Shown here: positions 31,684 to 42,500 of the stretch, one piece after another | Layout of the letters: every line of letters begins with the position of its first letter | Position numbering within the stretch: position 1 is the first letter of the stretch | Origin: Marinilabiliaceae bacterium | GTDB lineage: Bacteria > Bacteroidota > Bacteroidia > Bacteroidales > Marinilabiliaceae | DNA length: 64,000 bases | Direction of reading: 5' to 3' | NCBI GenBank assembly: GCA_016933045.1 | Contig: JAFGBR010000052.1 | Coordinates: forward strand, 1-64,000 | Notes under the pieces: model-generated | Told to the model about the DNA's origin: nothing | Database searches by the model: none | Seen by the model: the letters and a program-made list of their open reading frames with translations, nothing else | Translations under genes and position numbers: made by a program

Positions 31684-32676
31684 ATGGCAATATTAGCATT
31701 CCAAAAACCCGACAAAGTAATTTTGCTGGAAGCAGATGACAAATTTGGTCGTTTCGAATTTCGTCCGCTGGAACCAGGATATGGTATCACCGTTGGAAAT
31801 GCCTTAAGAAGAATTTTGTTGTCCTCGTTAGAAGGGTATGCAATTACTACTATCAAGATCGAAGGTGTTGAACATGAATTTAGTAGTATCCCCGGCGTTA
31901 TTGATGACGTAACAGATATTATTCTTAGCCTGAAACAAACTCGTTTAAAACGTATTAATGATGAAATTGATCAGGAAAAGGTAACTATTAATATCAGTGG
32001 TTCAGATGCTTTTAAAGCAGGTGATATTGATAATTTTATGACTGGTTTTAAAGTGTTAAATCCCGAGTTGGTTATTGCCAGGATGAATCCTGAAGCTAGC
32101 TTAAATATTACACTTACAATTCAAAAAGGTCGTGGTTATATTCCTTCTGAAGAAAATCGTCCGTTTGACGAAGAGATAGGTGTAATAGCAATTGATTCAA
32201 TTTTTACTCCAATTAGAAATGTAAAATATTCGGTTGAAAATTACCGTGTTGAGCAAAAAACTGATTATGAAAAATTGATCATTGAAATATCTACTGATGG
32301 GTCAATTCATCCTAAAGATGCATTAAAAGAAGCAGCCAAAATTCTTATTTATCATTTCATGTTATTCTCTGATGAAAAAATAACATTGGATTCAGACGAG
32401 AAATTTGGAAATGAAGAGTTTGATGAAGAAGTGCTTCATATGCGTCAATTGCTGAAAACCAAATTAGTAGACATGGATTTGTCTGTTCGTGCATTAAATT
32501 GTTTAAAAGCAGCTGATGTTGAAACTTTAGGTGAACTTGTAACATTTAATCGTAATGATCTATTGAAATTTAGAAATTTTGGTAAAAAATCATTAACTGA
32601 ATTAGATGATCTTTTGCAAAACATGAACTTAAGTTTTGGCATGGATACTGGTAAGTATAAATTAGATAAGGAATAA
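31684..32676 (+). CDS. rpoA: RNA polymerase alpha subunit
   Basis: Core polymerase assembly subunit. 330 residues. The N-terminal dimerisation domain includes [23 protein letters not shown] (residues about 22-44). The C-terminal DNA/activator-binding domain has [20 protein letters not shown] and [14 protein letters not shown]. Between rpsD and rplQ as usual. Confidence 0.98.
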   Translation: MAILAFQKPDKVILLEADDKFGRFEFRPLEPGYGITVGNALRRILLSSLEGYAITTIKIEGVEHEFSSIPGVIDDVTDIILSLKQTRLKRINDEIDQEKVTINISGSDAFKAGDIDNFMTGFKVLNPELVIARMNPEASLNITLTIQKGRGYIPSEENRPFDEEIGVIAIDSIFTPIRNVKYSVENYRVEQKTDYEKLIIEISTDGSIHPKDALKEAAKILIYHFMLFSDEKITLDSDEKFGNEEFDEEVLHMRQLLKTKLVDMDLSVRALNCLKAADVETLGELVTFNRNDLLKFRNFGKKSLTELDDLLQNMNLSFGMDTGKYKLDKE

Positions 32677-32681
32677 AGGAG

Positions 32682-33236
32682 ATGAGACATAGAAAAAAAA
32701 TAAATCACTTGGGTCGTACCAGTGCACATAGAAAGGCGATGTTAGCCAATATGGCTTCTTCACTAATTGTGCACAAACGAATTAAAACGACTGTTGCTAA
32801 AGCTAAAGCACTACGAGTGTATGTTGAGCCTTTAATTACAAAAACTAAAAACTTAACTTCTGTTGAGGATAAAACAAATGCTCAACGTTTGGTTTTTAGT
32901 TATCTTCAGGATAAAGTTGCGGTGAAAGAACTTTTTGAGGATGTTGCTTCAAAAGTTGCTGATCGTCCGGGAGGATACACACGTATTCTTAAAGTAGGTA
33001 ATCGTATTGGCGATGCCGCTGAGATGTGTTTCATCGAATTGGTTGACTATAACGAAAATATGTTAGGTGGTGGTAAAGCATCCGACGACAAAAAGAAAAC
33101 TCGTCGTAGAAGAGCCGCAACTGCTAAAAAAGTTGAAGCCACTCCTGTAGCTGAAATAAAATCTGAAGAGAGTGTTGATGCTAAAGAGGTGAATAATCAA
33201 ACTAGCGAAGAAGCAAAGGCAGATGATAAAGAATAA
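32682..33236 (+). CDS. rplQ: 50S ribosomal protein L17 with acidic/basic C-terminal extension
   Basis: The core (residues 1-115) is standard: [21 protein letters not shown], then [20 protein letters not shown]. The 184-residue length exceeds the roughly 120 of other bacteria. The extra part begins [16 protein letters not shown] and continues as a low-complexity acidic tail, a feature often seen in Bacteroidota. Last gene of the ribosomal run, with a terminator four bp later. Confidence 0.96.
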   Translation: MRHRKKINHLGRTSAHRKAMLANMASSLIVHKRIKTTVAKAKALRVYVEPLITKTKNLTSVEDKTNAQRLVFSYLQDKVAVKELFEDVASKVADRPGGYTRILKVGNRIGDAAEMCFIELVDYNENMLGGGKASDDKKKTRRRRAATAKKVEATPVAEIKSEESVDAKEVNNQTSEEAKADDKE

Positions 33237-33239
33237 GAA

Positions 33240-33264
33240 GGAAAATCGTTTGATTTTTCTTTTT
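33240..33264 (+). terminator. terminator after rplQ
   Basis: GGAAAATC pairs with GATTTTTC (one G-T) across a GTTT loop and is followed by TTTTTG. It lies directly after the rplQ stop and ends the ribosomal transcription unit. Confidence 0.65.
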
Positions 33265-33285
33265 GCTCTTTTATTTAAATTGAAT

Positions 33286-33316
33286 TTTGAAGGGGGTAAA
33301 GAGCTTTGTATCTTTA
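33286..33316 (+). promoter_or_regulatory. eno promoter
   Basis: TTTG ending at 33289, a 19-bp spacer, and TATCTTTA at 33309-33316, one base from TAnnTTTG. It lies 53 bp before the eno ATG and after the rplQ terminator, so eno is likely transcribed on its own. Confidence 0.55.
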
Positions 33317-33353
33317 TTCCCTTTTATTGTTTAAATTATTCGTAATAACATAA

Positions 33354-34673
<1,320 letters not shown>

Positions 34674-34690
34674 AGTTTTTTATTTAATAT

Positions 34691-34722
34691 AAAAAGGGTT
34701 CCATTACAGGAACCCTTTTTTA
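34691..34722 (+). terminator. terminator after eno
   Basis: AAAAAGGGTTCC (34691-34702) and GGAACCCTTTTT (34709-34720) form a perfect 12-bp stem with a 6-nt loop, continuing into a T-run. Confidence 0.85.
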
Positions 34723-34827
34723 TTATGTAATTATTGTATTTTTCTTTACCAATAGAACAAACGATGTTTTATAATGTTACTAATATTAAATTAATAATGT
34801 AATATATAAATTAATATTAATAATTAT

Positions 34828-36141
34828 ATGGATTATATAAAGCAACGATTAATCGAAGTGGGACGCCCCCAGGCTGAATTAGTGAGAGATTTGATAAAAA
34901 ATCACGGCGACATGGTAATACAGGATGTATCAATTGAACAAGTTCTTTCGGGAATGAAAGGAGTAGTTTCATTATTAACATGTACATCAAAATTAGATCC
35001 TCAAGAAGGCATACGTTTTCGTGGTTATTCAATTCCAGAATTGAGGGATAAATTGCCTAAAATGAAAAAGGATGGAGAACCGCTTCCCGAAGGGTTGTTT
35101 TATTTAATGCTGCTAGGTGAACTTCCTTCGAAAGATGATGTTGTTTTTATTGGAAAACAATGGTCCGAAAGATCCCAAGGAATTCCAAGACATGTTTTTG
35201 ATGTTATTAATGCCTTACCATTGGATGCTCATCCGATGATTCAATTTAATACTGCAATTTTAGCAATGTCTACTCAATCGCATTTTAGGAAGGCATATAT
35301 GAGTGGAATGGATAAAAAAGACTATTGGGATCCAATGTATGAAGGTGTAATGGATTTAATAAGTCGCTTGCCAATTATTGCTGCGTATATTTACCGTAGG
35401 GTATTTCATAAGGGAAAATACATTGATTCTGATCCGTCTCTCGATTGGGCTGGTAATCTTGCTCATATGATGGGGTTTGATTCGGAAGAGGTAAAGAGAC
35501 TTTTAAGACTTTATATGGTTATTCATGCCGATCATGAAGGAGGTAATGTGTCAGCTCATGCTACTCATCTGGTTGGCTCTGCATTGTCGAATCCGTACTA
35601 TAGTTTTTCTGCCGGTATGAATGGATTGGCAGGCCCTTTACATGGAATGGCCAATCAGGAAGTAATAATGTGGATTAATGATATGTTAAAAGAGCTTGGT
35701 ACAGATGATCCAACGGAAGATCAAATAAGACAGTATACCATTGATACATTAAAAGCAGGACGTGTAGTGCCCGGCTATGGACATGCTGTATTGCGAAAAA
35801 CAGATCCAAGATTTACCGTTCAGCTTGATTTCGGTAATAAATATCTTCCCGACTCAAACCTAGTTAAAGTAGTTAATAAAATATTCAATGTGGTTCCCGA
35901 AATTTTGGAGAATACAGGTAAGGTAAAAAATCCATGGCCTAATGTAGATGCTATATCGGGTGCATTATTATCGAGTGTGGGAATACGTGAATATCCGGTT
36001 TATACTATGTTGTTTGGCGTGTCAAGAGCTTTAGGGGTATTAACTCAATTAATATGGGATAGGATTTACGGTTTACCAATTGAAAGACCAAAATCGCAAA
36101 ATTTAGATTGGTTTTTAAATAAGACAGGAATGAAAAAGTGA
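34828..36141 (+). CDS. gltA: citrate synthase, mitochondrial-like type
   Basis: Condenses oxaloacetate and acetyl-CoA. The 437 residues resemble mitochondrial citrate synthase much more than the usual bacterial GltA. Shared segments include LDPQEGIRFRGYSIPEL, PLPEGLFYLMLLGELP, the histidine-containing GPLHGMANQEVI, VVPGYGHAVLRKTDPRF (second catalytic histidine), WPNVDAISGALL (catalytic aspartate) and the ending TMLFGVSRALGVLTQLIWDR...ERPKS. All three catalytic residues are present. The position normally histidine after the aspartate (VDAHSG) is isoleucine here. No TCA neighbours are adjacent. Confidence 0.93.
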   Translation: MDYIKQRLIEVGRPQAELVRDLIKNHGDMVIQDVSIEQVLSGMKGVVSLLTCTSKLDPQEGIRFRGYSIPELRDKLPKMKKDGEPLPEGLFYLMLLGELPSKDDVVFIGKQWSERSQGIPRHVFDVINALPLDAHPMIQFNTAILAMSTQSHFRKAYMSGMDKKDYWDPMYEGVMDLISRLPIIAAYIYRRVFHKGKYIDSDPSLDWAGNLAHMMGFDSEEVKRLLRLYMVIHADHEGGNVSAHATHLVGSALSNPYYSFSAGMNGLAGPLHGMANQEVIMWINDMLKELGTDDPTEDQIRQYTIDTLKAGRVVPGYGHAVLRKTDPRFTVQLDFGNKYLPDSNLVKVVNKIFNVVPEILENTGKVKNPWPNVDAISGALLSSVGIREYPVYTMLFGVSRALGVLTQLIWDRIYGLPIERPKSQNLDWFLNKTGMKK

Positions 36142-36256
36142 ACATTTGCATTTTTATTACGTAGAGGGTGATTTGAGTTTGTTTTTTTAGTGAATGGATT
36201 CATCTTCTTGATGCATTTTTGCTAATTTAGGAGTTGATTTTTCTTAATTTCGAATA

Positions 36257-39200
36257 ATGCTTAATTACCCAAATAAAATATTTATCTTTTTTATAATTGT
36301 TTTTGTGTTTATTGGAATCTCAATAAATGCACAAACACTTTTTTCTAATGAAAAAAACATTACTGTTTATGATGGTCTTTCGAATAATCAAATAACAGTA
36401 ATATTTCAGGATAGCCGTGGATATATTTGGTTTGGAACTGAAGATGGGTTGAATAGGTATGATGGTTACAGGATGGTTGTGTTTAGACATGAACCTCTCG
36501 ATAGTACTTCAATTTCAGGAAATCTGATTCAGTCTATTAACGAAACACCTGATGGTAGAATATGGGTTGGCACCCGAAATAATGGTTTAAATGTTTGGGA
36601 TCGTAATAAAGATTCCTTTATCAGATACATAAATAATCCGAACGATCCTTTTTCGTTACCCGAAAACGAAGTTTGTGGTATAATGATTACTAAATATGGA
36701 CGAGTGTGGATTAAAACAAGAATATTTCTATCTCTTTTTGACCCCGAAAAAAAAACATTTTCATCATATGGCCATTATACAAATATTTTTAAACCGGGGC
36801 GACATTTTAAATATCCTTTGATTGAAGGATCAAGTGGAATTATTTGGGTTGGTACTAAAGATGGTTTAAATAAGTTTGACCTTAATGACAGAATATTTTC
36901 TCGTCAATTAGATGTTGTTCAAAATTTAGATATTGGACAGGATATGATTACTGATATGATTCATTTTAATGATTCATTGTTGCTTGTTAGTACCCCTTTA
37001 AATGTGAAGTTCTTTAATTCAAAAGATTGCACATATACTTCAATAAGTGATATTGTTAATGTAAAAAATACTAATGTTTTGCATAAAGGTAAGGATGGAA
37101 AGATATGGTTAGGTACAAAAGATGGCTTATCGGTTCTTTATCGCGATGAACTTGATTTATTAAATAATAACCAATTGAAGTATATCTCTACAGATATTAT
37201 TGATGATGAAGTGACATCAATAATGGAGGATAGAAGTCGAATTCTATGGGTTGGAACCAAGCATAAGGGAGTTTATGTTTTCAATCAAAACCCTTCAAAG
37301 TTTTTATCAATATCCCGAAAAGACCAGTCTGTTGCTTTGAATTCATATAATATTACAAGTTTATTACTCGATGATGATAATAGATTATGGTTGGGAACAT
37401 CAGATGACGGAGTATATATTATAAATCGAAAAACAGGAGAAAGTGAACATTTTTCATTGTTAACAGACGATTTAAAAGGGGCTTTTATAGATGATGCCGT
37501 TTTTTCGATTTATGCTGATAATGACTCTACAATATGGTTTGGCACAAACCATGGGGTGTTTCAATATAATTCGCAGATTAATAAAATTGAAGAGTTTGAT
37601 TATTGCGGAAATAAAGAGTTTGAAACACTATTGAAAGATAATGTTATTAGAACAATTGCCGAAGATGACCTTAATAATTTATGGTTTGGGACAAAATTTG
37701 GTTTATATAAATACAATCGATCATCTATTGAGAGTTTTTTTTGTGATGCAAAAGATTCGTTGAGTTTATGCGATGATGATGTGTATTCATTAATTAATGA
37801 TAAAGATGGGTGGTTGTGGATTGGTACAAAAAAAGGAATCAATATTTACAAACCTTCTGAAGGATATTTTACAAGATTAAAAAATTCAAGTTTAGATCCT
37901 TTTTTACTGAGTAATGATTATGTATTGTCTATTGCAGATGATTTAAACGGAAATATTTGGATTGGAACAAGAACCGGACTTACTTTTTTTGATAAAAAAA
38001 CTCAAAAGACTAAAAATTATTTGAAAAAAGATGGGTTAGATAATGATGTTATTAATGGCGTATTAACCGATAAATTGGGTCGGGTTTGGGTTAGTACCAA
38101 TAAAGGTATTTCTCTTATTGGAGTGAATGGAAGTATTTTGAATTTTAGTATTGATGATGGTTTAGCCGGGTATGTATTTAATAGTGGTGCAACATATAAA
38201 AGTAAAGAAGGGGAACTGTTTTTTGGTGGATTTGATGGAGTAAGTTATTTATATCCGGGATTAATAGAGCTAAATCTTGAGCAGCCGAATGTAATTGTTT
38301 CATCTATTACAGTTTATAATAAGGGAGAAGTTGTTGAGAGTTGGACAGGTGAGGTGAATGAAATTTCCTATAAGTATCAAAAAAATAGTTCTATTAATAT
38401 TGAATATAGTGGTTTAGAATATACTCAATCATCGAAAAACAGATATCAGGTTTTTTTAGAGGGATTTGATGATAATTGGCGCCCAGTTACATATAAAACA
38501 AATATTGTTTTTTCTAATTTACCTCCGGGTAATTATAAATTATTAATAAAAGGGTCTAACAACGATTATGTTTGGAATAATAAACCCTGTGAAATAAAAA
38601 TAGAGATCAATCCTCCATTATGGCAATCGAATTATGCCTACGCTTTTTATATTATTGCTTTTATTTTTTTATTGCAGGCTGTTATTAACTTTCGAATTCG
38701 ATATTATAGAAAAGCATATCAGTCATTAAAGGAGAAAGCTGTTGACAAAAAGAAAATTGAAGCGCAAAAAGAGGCTCTTTTCAAAATAAATAAAAGTTTA
38801 ACAGATAGTATAAATTACGCAAAACGCATACAAGAGGGAATGTTACCATCAGATCATCTTGTGAAAAGTTTTATTTCTGAATCGTTTATTTATTTTCGAC
38901 CAAAAGATATTGTTAGTGGTGATTTTTATTATATGTATAAGAAATATAACAAGCTTTTTGTTGCTGCTGTAGATTGTACCGGACATGGAGTGCCAGGCGC
39001 ATTTATGTCTATTATTGGAAATGATTTATTTAGGAATACTATAGAAATTCAAGGAATTGAACATCCGGATGAGATATTAAACAGTATTAACCGACAGTTG
39101 CTCGAAATATTTAAAAAAGATATTTTAGGAACTAAAGGAGCTCAGTATGAAGTAAATGATGGTATGGATTTATCATTGGTTGTTATTGATTTTGATAATA

Positions 39201-39562
39201 AGCTAATTGAGTTTGCTGGAGCTAATAATGACCTTTACTTAGTTCGTGATAATGAAATTGTGAGTTATGTTGGAGATCGTTATCCTGTTGGATATAACGA
39301 TCCTAGAGATTTATTTACAAAACAGGATATTTCATTTAAACCTAATGATATTATTTATTTGTTTTCGGATGGGTATGTTGATCAATTTGGAGGTCCTGAA
39401 GGGAAAAAGTTTAAATATCGCCGGTTTAGACATTTGATATTAAATATTCATAAGTTACCGTTTGAAGATCAAAAGGCAATTCTTCACCAAAAAATGGAAG
39501 AGTGGATGGGTGATCAACATGAACAAATTGATGATATATTATTAATTGGTTTGAAGTTGTAA
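36257..39562 (+). CDS. Reg_prop/Y_Y_Y sensor with C-terminal SpoIIE-type phosphatase
   Basis: A 1101-residue membrane signalling protein. The signal peptide is residues 1-25 (ends ISINAQ). A large periplasmic part follows, with many two-component-regulator propeller repeats (IWFGTEDGLNRYDG, IWVGTRNNGLNVWD, IWLGTKDGLSVL and so on). A Y_Y_Y domain (about 670-790, NRYQVFLEGFDDNW) precedes one TM helix near residue 800 and a short coiled coil. The C-terminal PP2C/SpoIIE phosphatase contains RPKDIVSGDFY, VDCTGHGVPGAFMS and LFSDGYVDQFGG, with metal-binding aspartates. It lacks the histidine kinase that usually follows Reg_prop/Y_Y_Y sensors, so output should be dephosphorylation of a serine/threonine phosphoprotein such as an anti-sigma antagonist. 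Confidence 0.88.
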   Translation: MLNYPNKIFIFFIIVFVFIGISINAQTLFSNEKNITVYDGLSNNQITVIFQDSRGYIWFGTEDGLNRYDGYRMVVFRHEPLDSTSISGNLIQSINETPDGRIWVGTRNNGLNVWDRNKDSFIRYINNPNDPFSLPENEVCGIMITKYGRVWIKTRIFLSLFDPEKKTFSSYGHYTNIFKPGRHFKYPLIEGSSGIIWVGTKDGLNKFDLNDRIFSRQLDVVQNLDIGQDMITDMIHFNDSLLLVSTPLNVKFFNSKDCTYTSISDIVNVKNTNVLHKGKDGKIWLGTKDGLSVLYRDELDLLNNNQLKYISTDIIDDEVTSIMEDRSRILWVGTKHKGVYVFNQNPSKFLSISRKDQSVALNSYNITSLLLDDDNRLWLGTSDDGVYIINRKTGESEHFSLLTDDLKGAFIDDAVFSIYADNDSTIWFGTNHGVFQYNSQINKIEEFDYCGNKEFETLLKDNVIRTIAEDDLNNLWFGTKFGLYKYNRSSIESFFCDAKDSLSLCDDDVYSLINDKDGWLWIGTKKGINIYKPSEGYFTRLKNSSLDPFLLSNDYVLSIADDLNGNIWIGTRTGLTFFDKKTQKTKNYLKKDGLDNDVINGVLTDKLGRVWVSTNKGISLIGVNGSILNFSIDDGLAGYVFNSGATYKSKEGELFFGGFDGVSYLYPGLIELNLEQPNVIVSSITVYNKGEVVESWTGEVNEISYKYQKNSSINIEYSGLEYTQSSKNRYQVFLEGFDDNWRPVTYKTNIVFSNLPPGNYKLLIKGSNNDYVWNNKPCEIKIEINPPLWQSNYAYAFYIIAFIFLLQAVINFRIRYYRKAYQSLKEKAVDKKKIEAQKEALFKINKSLTDSINYAKRIQEGMLPSDHLVKSFISESFIYFRPKDIVSGDFYYMYKKYNKLFVAAVDCTGHGVPGAFMSIIGNDLFRNTIEIQGIEHPDEILNSINRQLLEIFKKDILGTKGAQYEVNDGMDLSLVVIDFDNKLIEFAGANNDLYLVRDNEIVSYVGDRYPVGYNDPRDLFTKQDISFKPNDIIYLFSDGYVDQFGGPEGKKFKYRRFRHLILNIHKLPFEDQKAILHQKMEEWMGDQHEQIDDILLIGLKL

Positions 39563-39609
39563 CGATATTGTATATTGGCGTTTACAAATTTGTCAAACAA
39601 TTCAATGTG

Positions 39610-41352
39610 TTAACTTAAATGTTGTTTAATTTTCGTAATTAAATCTTCAGGTTGAAAAGGTTTACTTATGTAATCATCCATGCCCGAAGCAATGCATTTT
39701 TCTTTGTCTTCGGGAAAAGCGTTTGCTGTAACCGCAATAATTGGGGTGTGAGTATTAGTGCTTCTTTCAATTTCTCTTATTTTTTGGGTTGCTTTAAACC
39801 CATCCATTATTGGCATTTGTACATCCATTAAAATTAAATCGTACTTAGCTTTTCCAAATTTATCTAAAGCTTCTTTCCCATTAAAAGCAACCTCAATTTT
39901 ATTTACTTCATTTTTAATGTATAAAATAATAATTTGTTGGTTACTAAAGTTATCTTCAACTAATAAAACATTAGCATTTTTAATATCTACTTTGTGTTTG
40001 AAAGTTCCTTCTGTTGTTCTTTTTGTTTTTTCCTGTATGTTTAAAATTGATTGGCTTTTATTACTTTCTTTAAATGATAATGTAAATTCAAAAGTAGTGG
40101 AGTCGGTGCCTGGAATTATGCTCAATGTGTTGCCATCAGCTTCAATTAAACGCTGAGTGATGTTTAAGTCTAGTAGATTTACATATTTAGATGTGTTTAA
40201 TCGAATAATATCCTGATTATATAACGATTCTCGCGAAGCGTGTTCGCGCGATAATGGTAGAGGATGATTGCTGGTTATTTTGAAAAGGAGATCTATCTTG
40301 CCCGGCATTGTTTCTTTTCGTGTAACATCAATGCTTATGGTTGTTGCTTCGTCTTTGTTTTGCTTAATAATGCTGTTAAAAACATTTAGTAATATTTGTT
40401 TAATTTTTATACTGCTTCCAATAACATGTGTTGGTATATCAGCCGAAAGTGATAAACTGAACCGTTTGTTATTTTGTTTGTCTTGAAATAAACGTAATGT
40501 GTTGTTAATTATTGCGTAAAGATTGAAATTAATGGTCTCTTCGGGTATTTGATTTATGTTTGGTTTTGATGCACTAACTAAACTGTTTACAACATTTACA
40601 AGGTTATTGGCCGATGCATGAATAGTGTTTATGTAATCGCGCTGGTCATCAGTTAATTCAGTTCGTTCTAAAATGTCAATAATACCTGTAATATTACTTA
40701 ACGGAGTTCTGATTTGATGTGATAATTGAGAAATATGTTCTTCTTGTGTTTTGTTAATGTTTTGTGAATCGAGCATTATTTTTTCCTTATTCATTATTAC
40801 TTCAGTTGAAATAAAATGTAAGGTGTATGAAATGAAAATTGATACAGAGTACAACGATATAAGTATTGTTGTGGTTTCAATATTATTATTTTTCGAAAAT
40901 GGAATAATTGTTGTAAGAAAGAAAAAATGAGATAAAATAATACCCATTAGTAATAAAGAGTATAAAATACCGTTTCGTTTACCGTATATTGGAATAGAAA
41001 AATATGGGAAAAGTAGTGTCCATAAAATGCCAAGATTGGTATTGCCTCCAAATATAATAAAAAATGAAAAAGTTAAAAATGCAACAATTAGTAATACTTC
41101 GCGGTATTTAAACTCTTGAGGTTTACGTGCTAAAAACAGATAATTAATTAAGAAAAAAAGACTTAGAATAAGTAAAGGGCCGGCGTATAAAATCTCTTCA
41201 TTCAAAAGAGAAAATACACCTTCAATAAAAACAATTAAAAAGAGAATAAAATTGAACAGGTTAGCAAGTAATATTCTATTTTTTTCTTCCAATTCAAGTT
41301 TTTCGTCTTGTTCAAATATAAATAATGATATTAGTCTGTTTAAGAATCTCAT
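39610..41352 (-). CDS. hybrid histidine kinase with degenerate ATPase domain
   Basis: 580 residues. An N-terminal block of about six TM helices (residues 25-182) precedes a HisKA domain with H212 in SHQIRTP, a region of HATPase length (about 280-428) and a receiver (460-580) with D510 in LILMDVQMP. The receiver looks intact. The ATPase part keeps the N-box asparagines only loosely (LLNVFNSIIK) and shows no DxGxG or GxGxG box where expected: the G1 region reads SNHPLPLSREH and the G2 region VNLLDLNIT. The residue after the histidine is Q instead of the usual acidic one. It is probably a kinase-poor or phosphatase/scaffold protein. It is convergent with the SpoIIE-phosphatase gene. Confidence 0.82.
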   Translation of the reverse strand: MRFLNRLISLFIFEQDEKLELEEKNRILLANLFNFILFLIVFIEGVFSLLNEEILYAGPLLILSLFFLINYLFLARKPQEFKYREVLLIVAFLTFSFFIIFGGNTNLGILWTLLFPYFSIPIYGKRNGILYSLLLMGIILSHFFFLTTIIPFSKNNNIETTTILISLYSVSIFISYTLHFISTEVIMNKEKIMLDSQNINKTQEEHISQLSHQIRTPLSNITGIIDILERTELTDDQRDYINTIHASANNLVNVVNSLVSASKPNINQIPEETINFNLYAIINNTLRLFQDKQNNKRFSLSLSADIPTHVIGSSIKIKQILLNVFNSIIKQNKDEATTISIDVTRKETMPGKIDLLFKITSNHPLPLSREHASRESLYNQDIIRLNTSKYVNLLDLNITQRLIEADGNTLSIIPGTDSTTFEFTLSFKESNKSQSILNIQEKTKRTTEGTFKHKVDIKNANVLLVEDNFSNQQIIILYIKNEVNKIEVAFNGKEALDKFGKAKYDLILMDVQMPIMDGFKATQKIREIERSTNTHTPIIAVTANAFPEDKEKCIASGMDDYISKPFQPEDLITKIKQHLS

Positions 41353-41591
41353 TAGTATCTTTTTAATTATGTGAATCGGTTGTTTTGTTTAAAAAAATAT
41401 TTTAAAGTTTAGGTTAAAGATGATAATTTTATTTTGGTTAATAAATAGTTATTAGGTGAATGGTTTTATATATAAAGTTAATATTGATTTGGATTGAATT
41501 TAGCTTTTTTCTGTAAAATCTTATAACCATTTTAATAAAATTTAGTTTAAGGTAAAAAAAAACATAGTTGTAATAAAAAAAATATATAGTT

Positions 41592-42440
41592 ATGAGAAAT
41601 TTTTTTGTATTAGTAATAGTTGGTTTGATAAGCCAAATTATTTATGCACAAGATCATGTGCCTACTCAGCAAGAATTTGATTCGTTTTTTAAGACTCGTA
41701 CATTAGTTGTAATGGATCCGAACCCAATGAGTGATTTTAACTTTAAAATTAAAGAGGTCATGAATAAGGTTTGGGATTTGACTGAATTTGATTTTATATC
41801 GTATAAAGAGTTTGAGGATAAGAGAAAGGATCCCAGTTATTCGTTTTTATTAACTACGGTAGTAACTTTTGATAGTGATAAAACTAAGGCTCGATATAAT
41901 TTTTTAAGTTTATTATTGGGGCAAAATGTTTATGATGTTGGCGATTTACCTGATTTATGTTCTATTCCATTGTCGTATTTGAGAGTTGAAGATGATAGTT
42001 ATGCATATAAAATGGAGGCTTTTGTTCGTTTTATTCAGGATCATGTTAAGCTGGTTAAAAATAATTCAAGTTTATTAAAGAAGAATCCCCTTACTTACTA
42101 TAATAAAAATATATCTAGTTTAAAAGGAAAAACATTGTATTTAGTTAGTGATGATTTAGCTACTGAGATTAATTCGATTGCTAAAATTAAAAAGGTATAT
42201 CCATATAACTTTAAAATAGTAACAAAAGAAGAAGTAACAAAAGTTATTGAGAGTAAAGACTCAAATGCTGTTTTTCTGCATAAAGTAGGGCCTGAAGGTA
42301 CAAAATACAATGCCAGATGTTATAAAGTTGTTGTTGGAGCTGCTGATTCTAAATTTTATTATTTTGATTATCACATGATTTCGAAGAAAAACAGGGATGC
42401 ATTGTTGTTAAGTGACTTAAAAAAAATGGGATCGAAATAA
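41592..42440 (+). CDS. exported hypothetical protein
   Basis: 282 residues with signal peptide MRNFFVLVIVGLISQIIYAQ and no lipobox. The mature part is mixed alpha/beta with two similar-looking halves (TLVVMDPNPMSDFNFKIKEVM early, KTLYLVSDDLATEINSIAKI later). I recognise no family. It is placed between the divergent hybrid kinase and ettA, and could be a periplasmic partner of the neighbouring sensors. That idea is inference only. Confidence 0.7.
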   Translation: MRNFFVLVIVGLISQIIYAQDHVPTQQEFDSFFKTRTLVVMDPNPMSDFNFKIKEVMNKVWDLTEFDFISYKEFEDKRKDPSYSFLLTTVVTFDSDKTKARYNFLSLLLGQNVYDVGDLPDLCSIPLSYLRVEDDSYAYKMEAFVRFIQDHVKLVKNNSSLLKKNPLTYYNKNISSLKGKTLYLVSDDLATEINSIAKIKKVYPYNFKIVTKEEVTKVIESKDSNAVFLHKVGPEGTKYNARCYKVVVGAADSKFYYFDYHMISKKNRDALLLSDLKKMGSK

Positions 42441-42459
42441 TTAGTTTCAAACGAAAGTG

Positions 42460-42467
42460 TACTTTTG
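42460..42467 (+). promoter_or_regulatory. -7 promoter element of ettA
   Basis: TACTTTTG, exact TAnnTTTG match, 34 bp before the ettA ATG in the short gap after the exported hypothetical gene. Confidence 0.5.
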
Positions 42468-42500
42468 TTGCACTAAATTTATTTATTTGTAATAAAAAGT

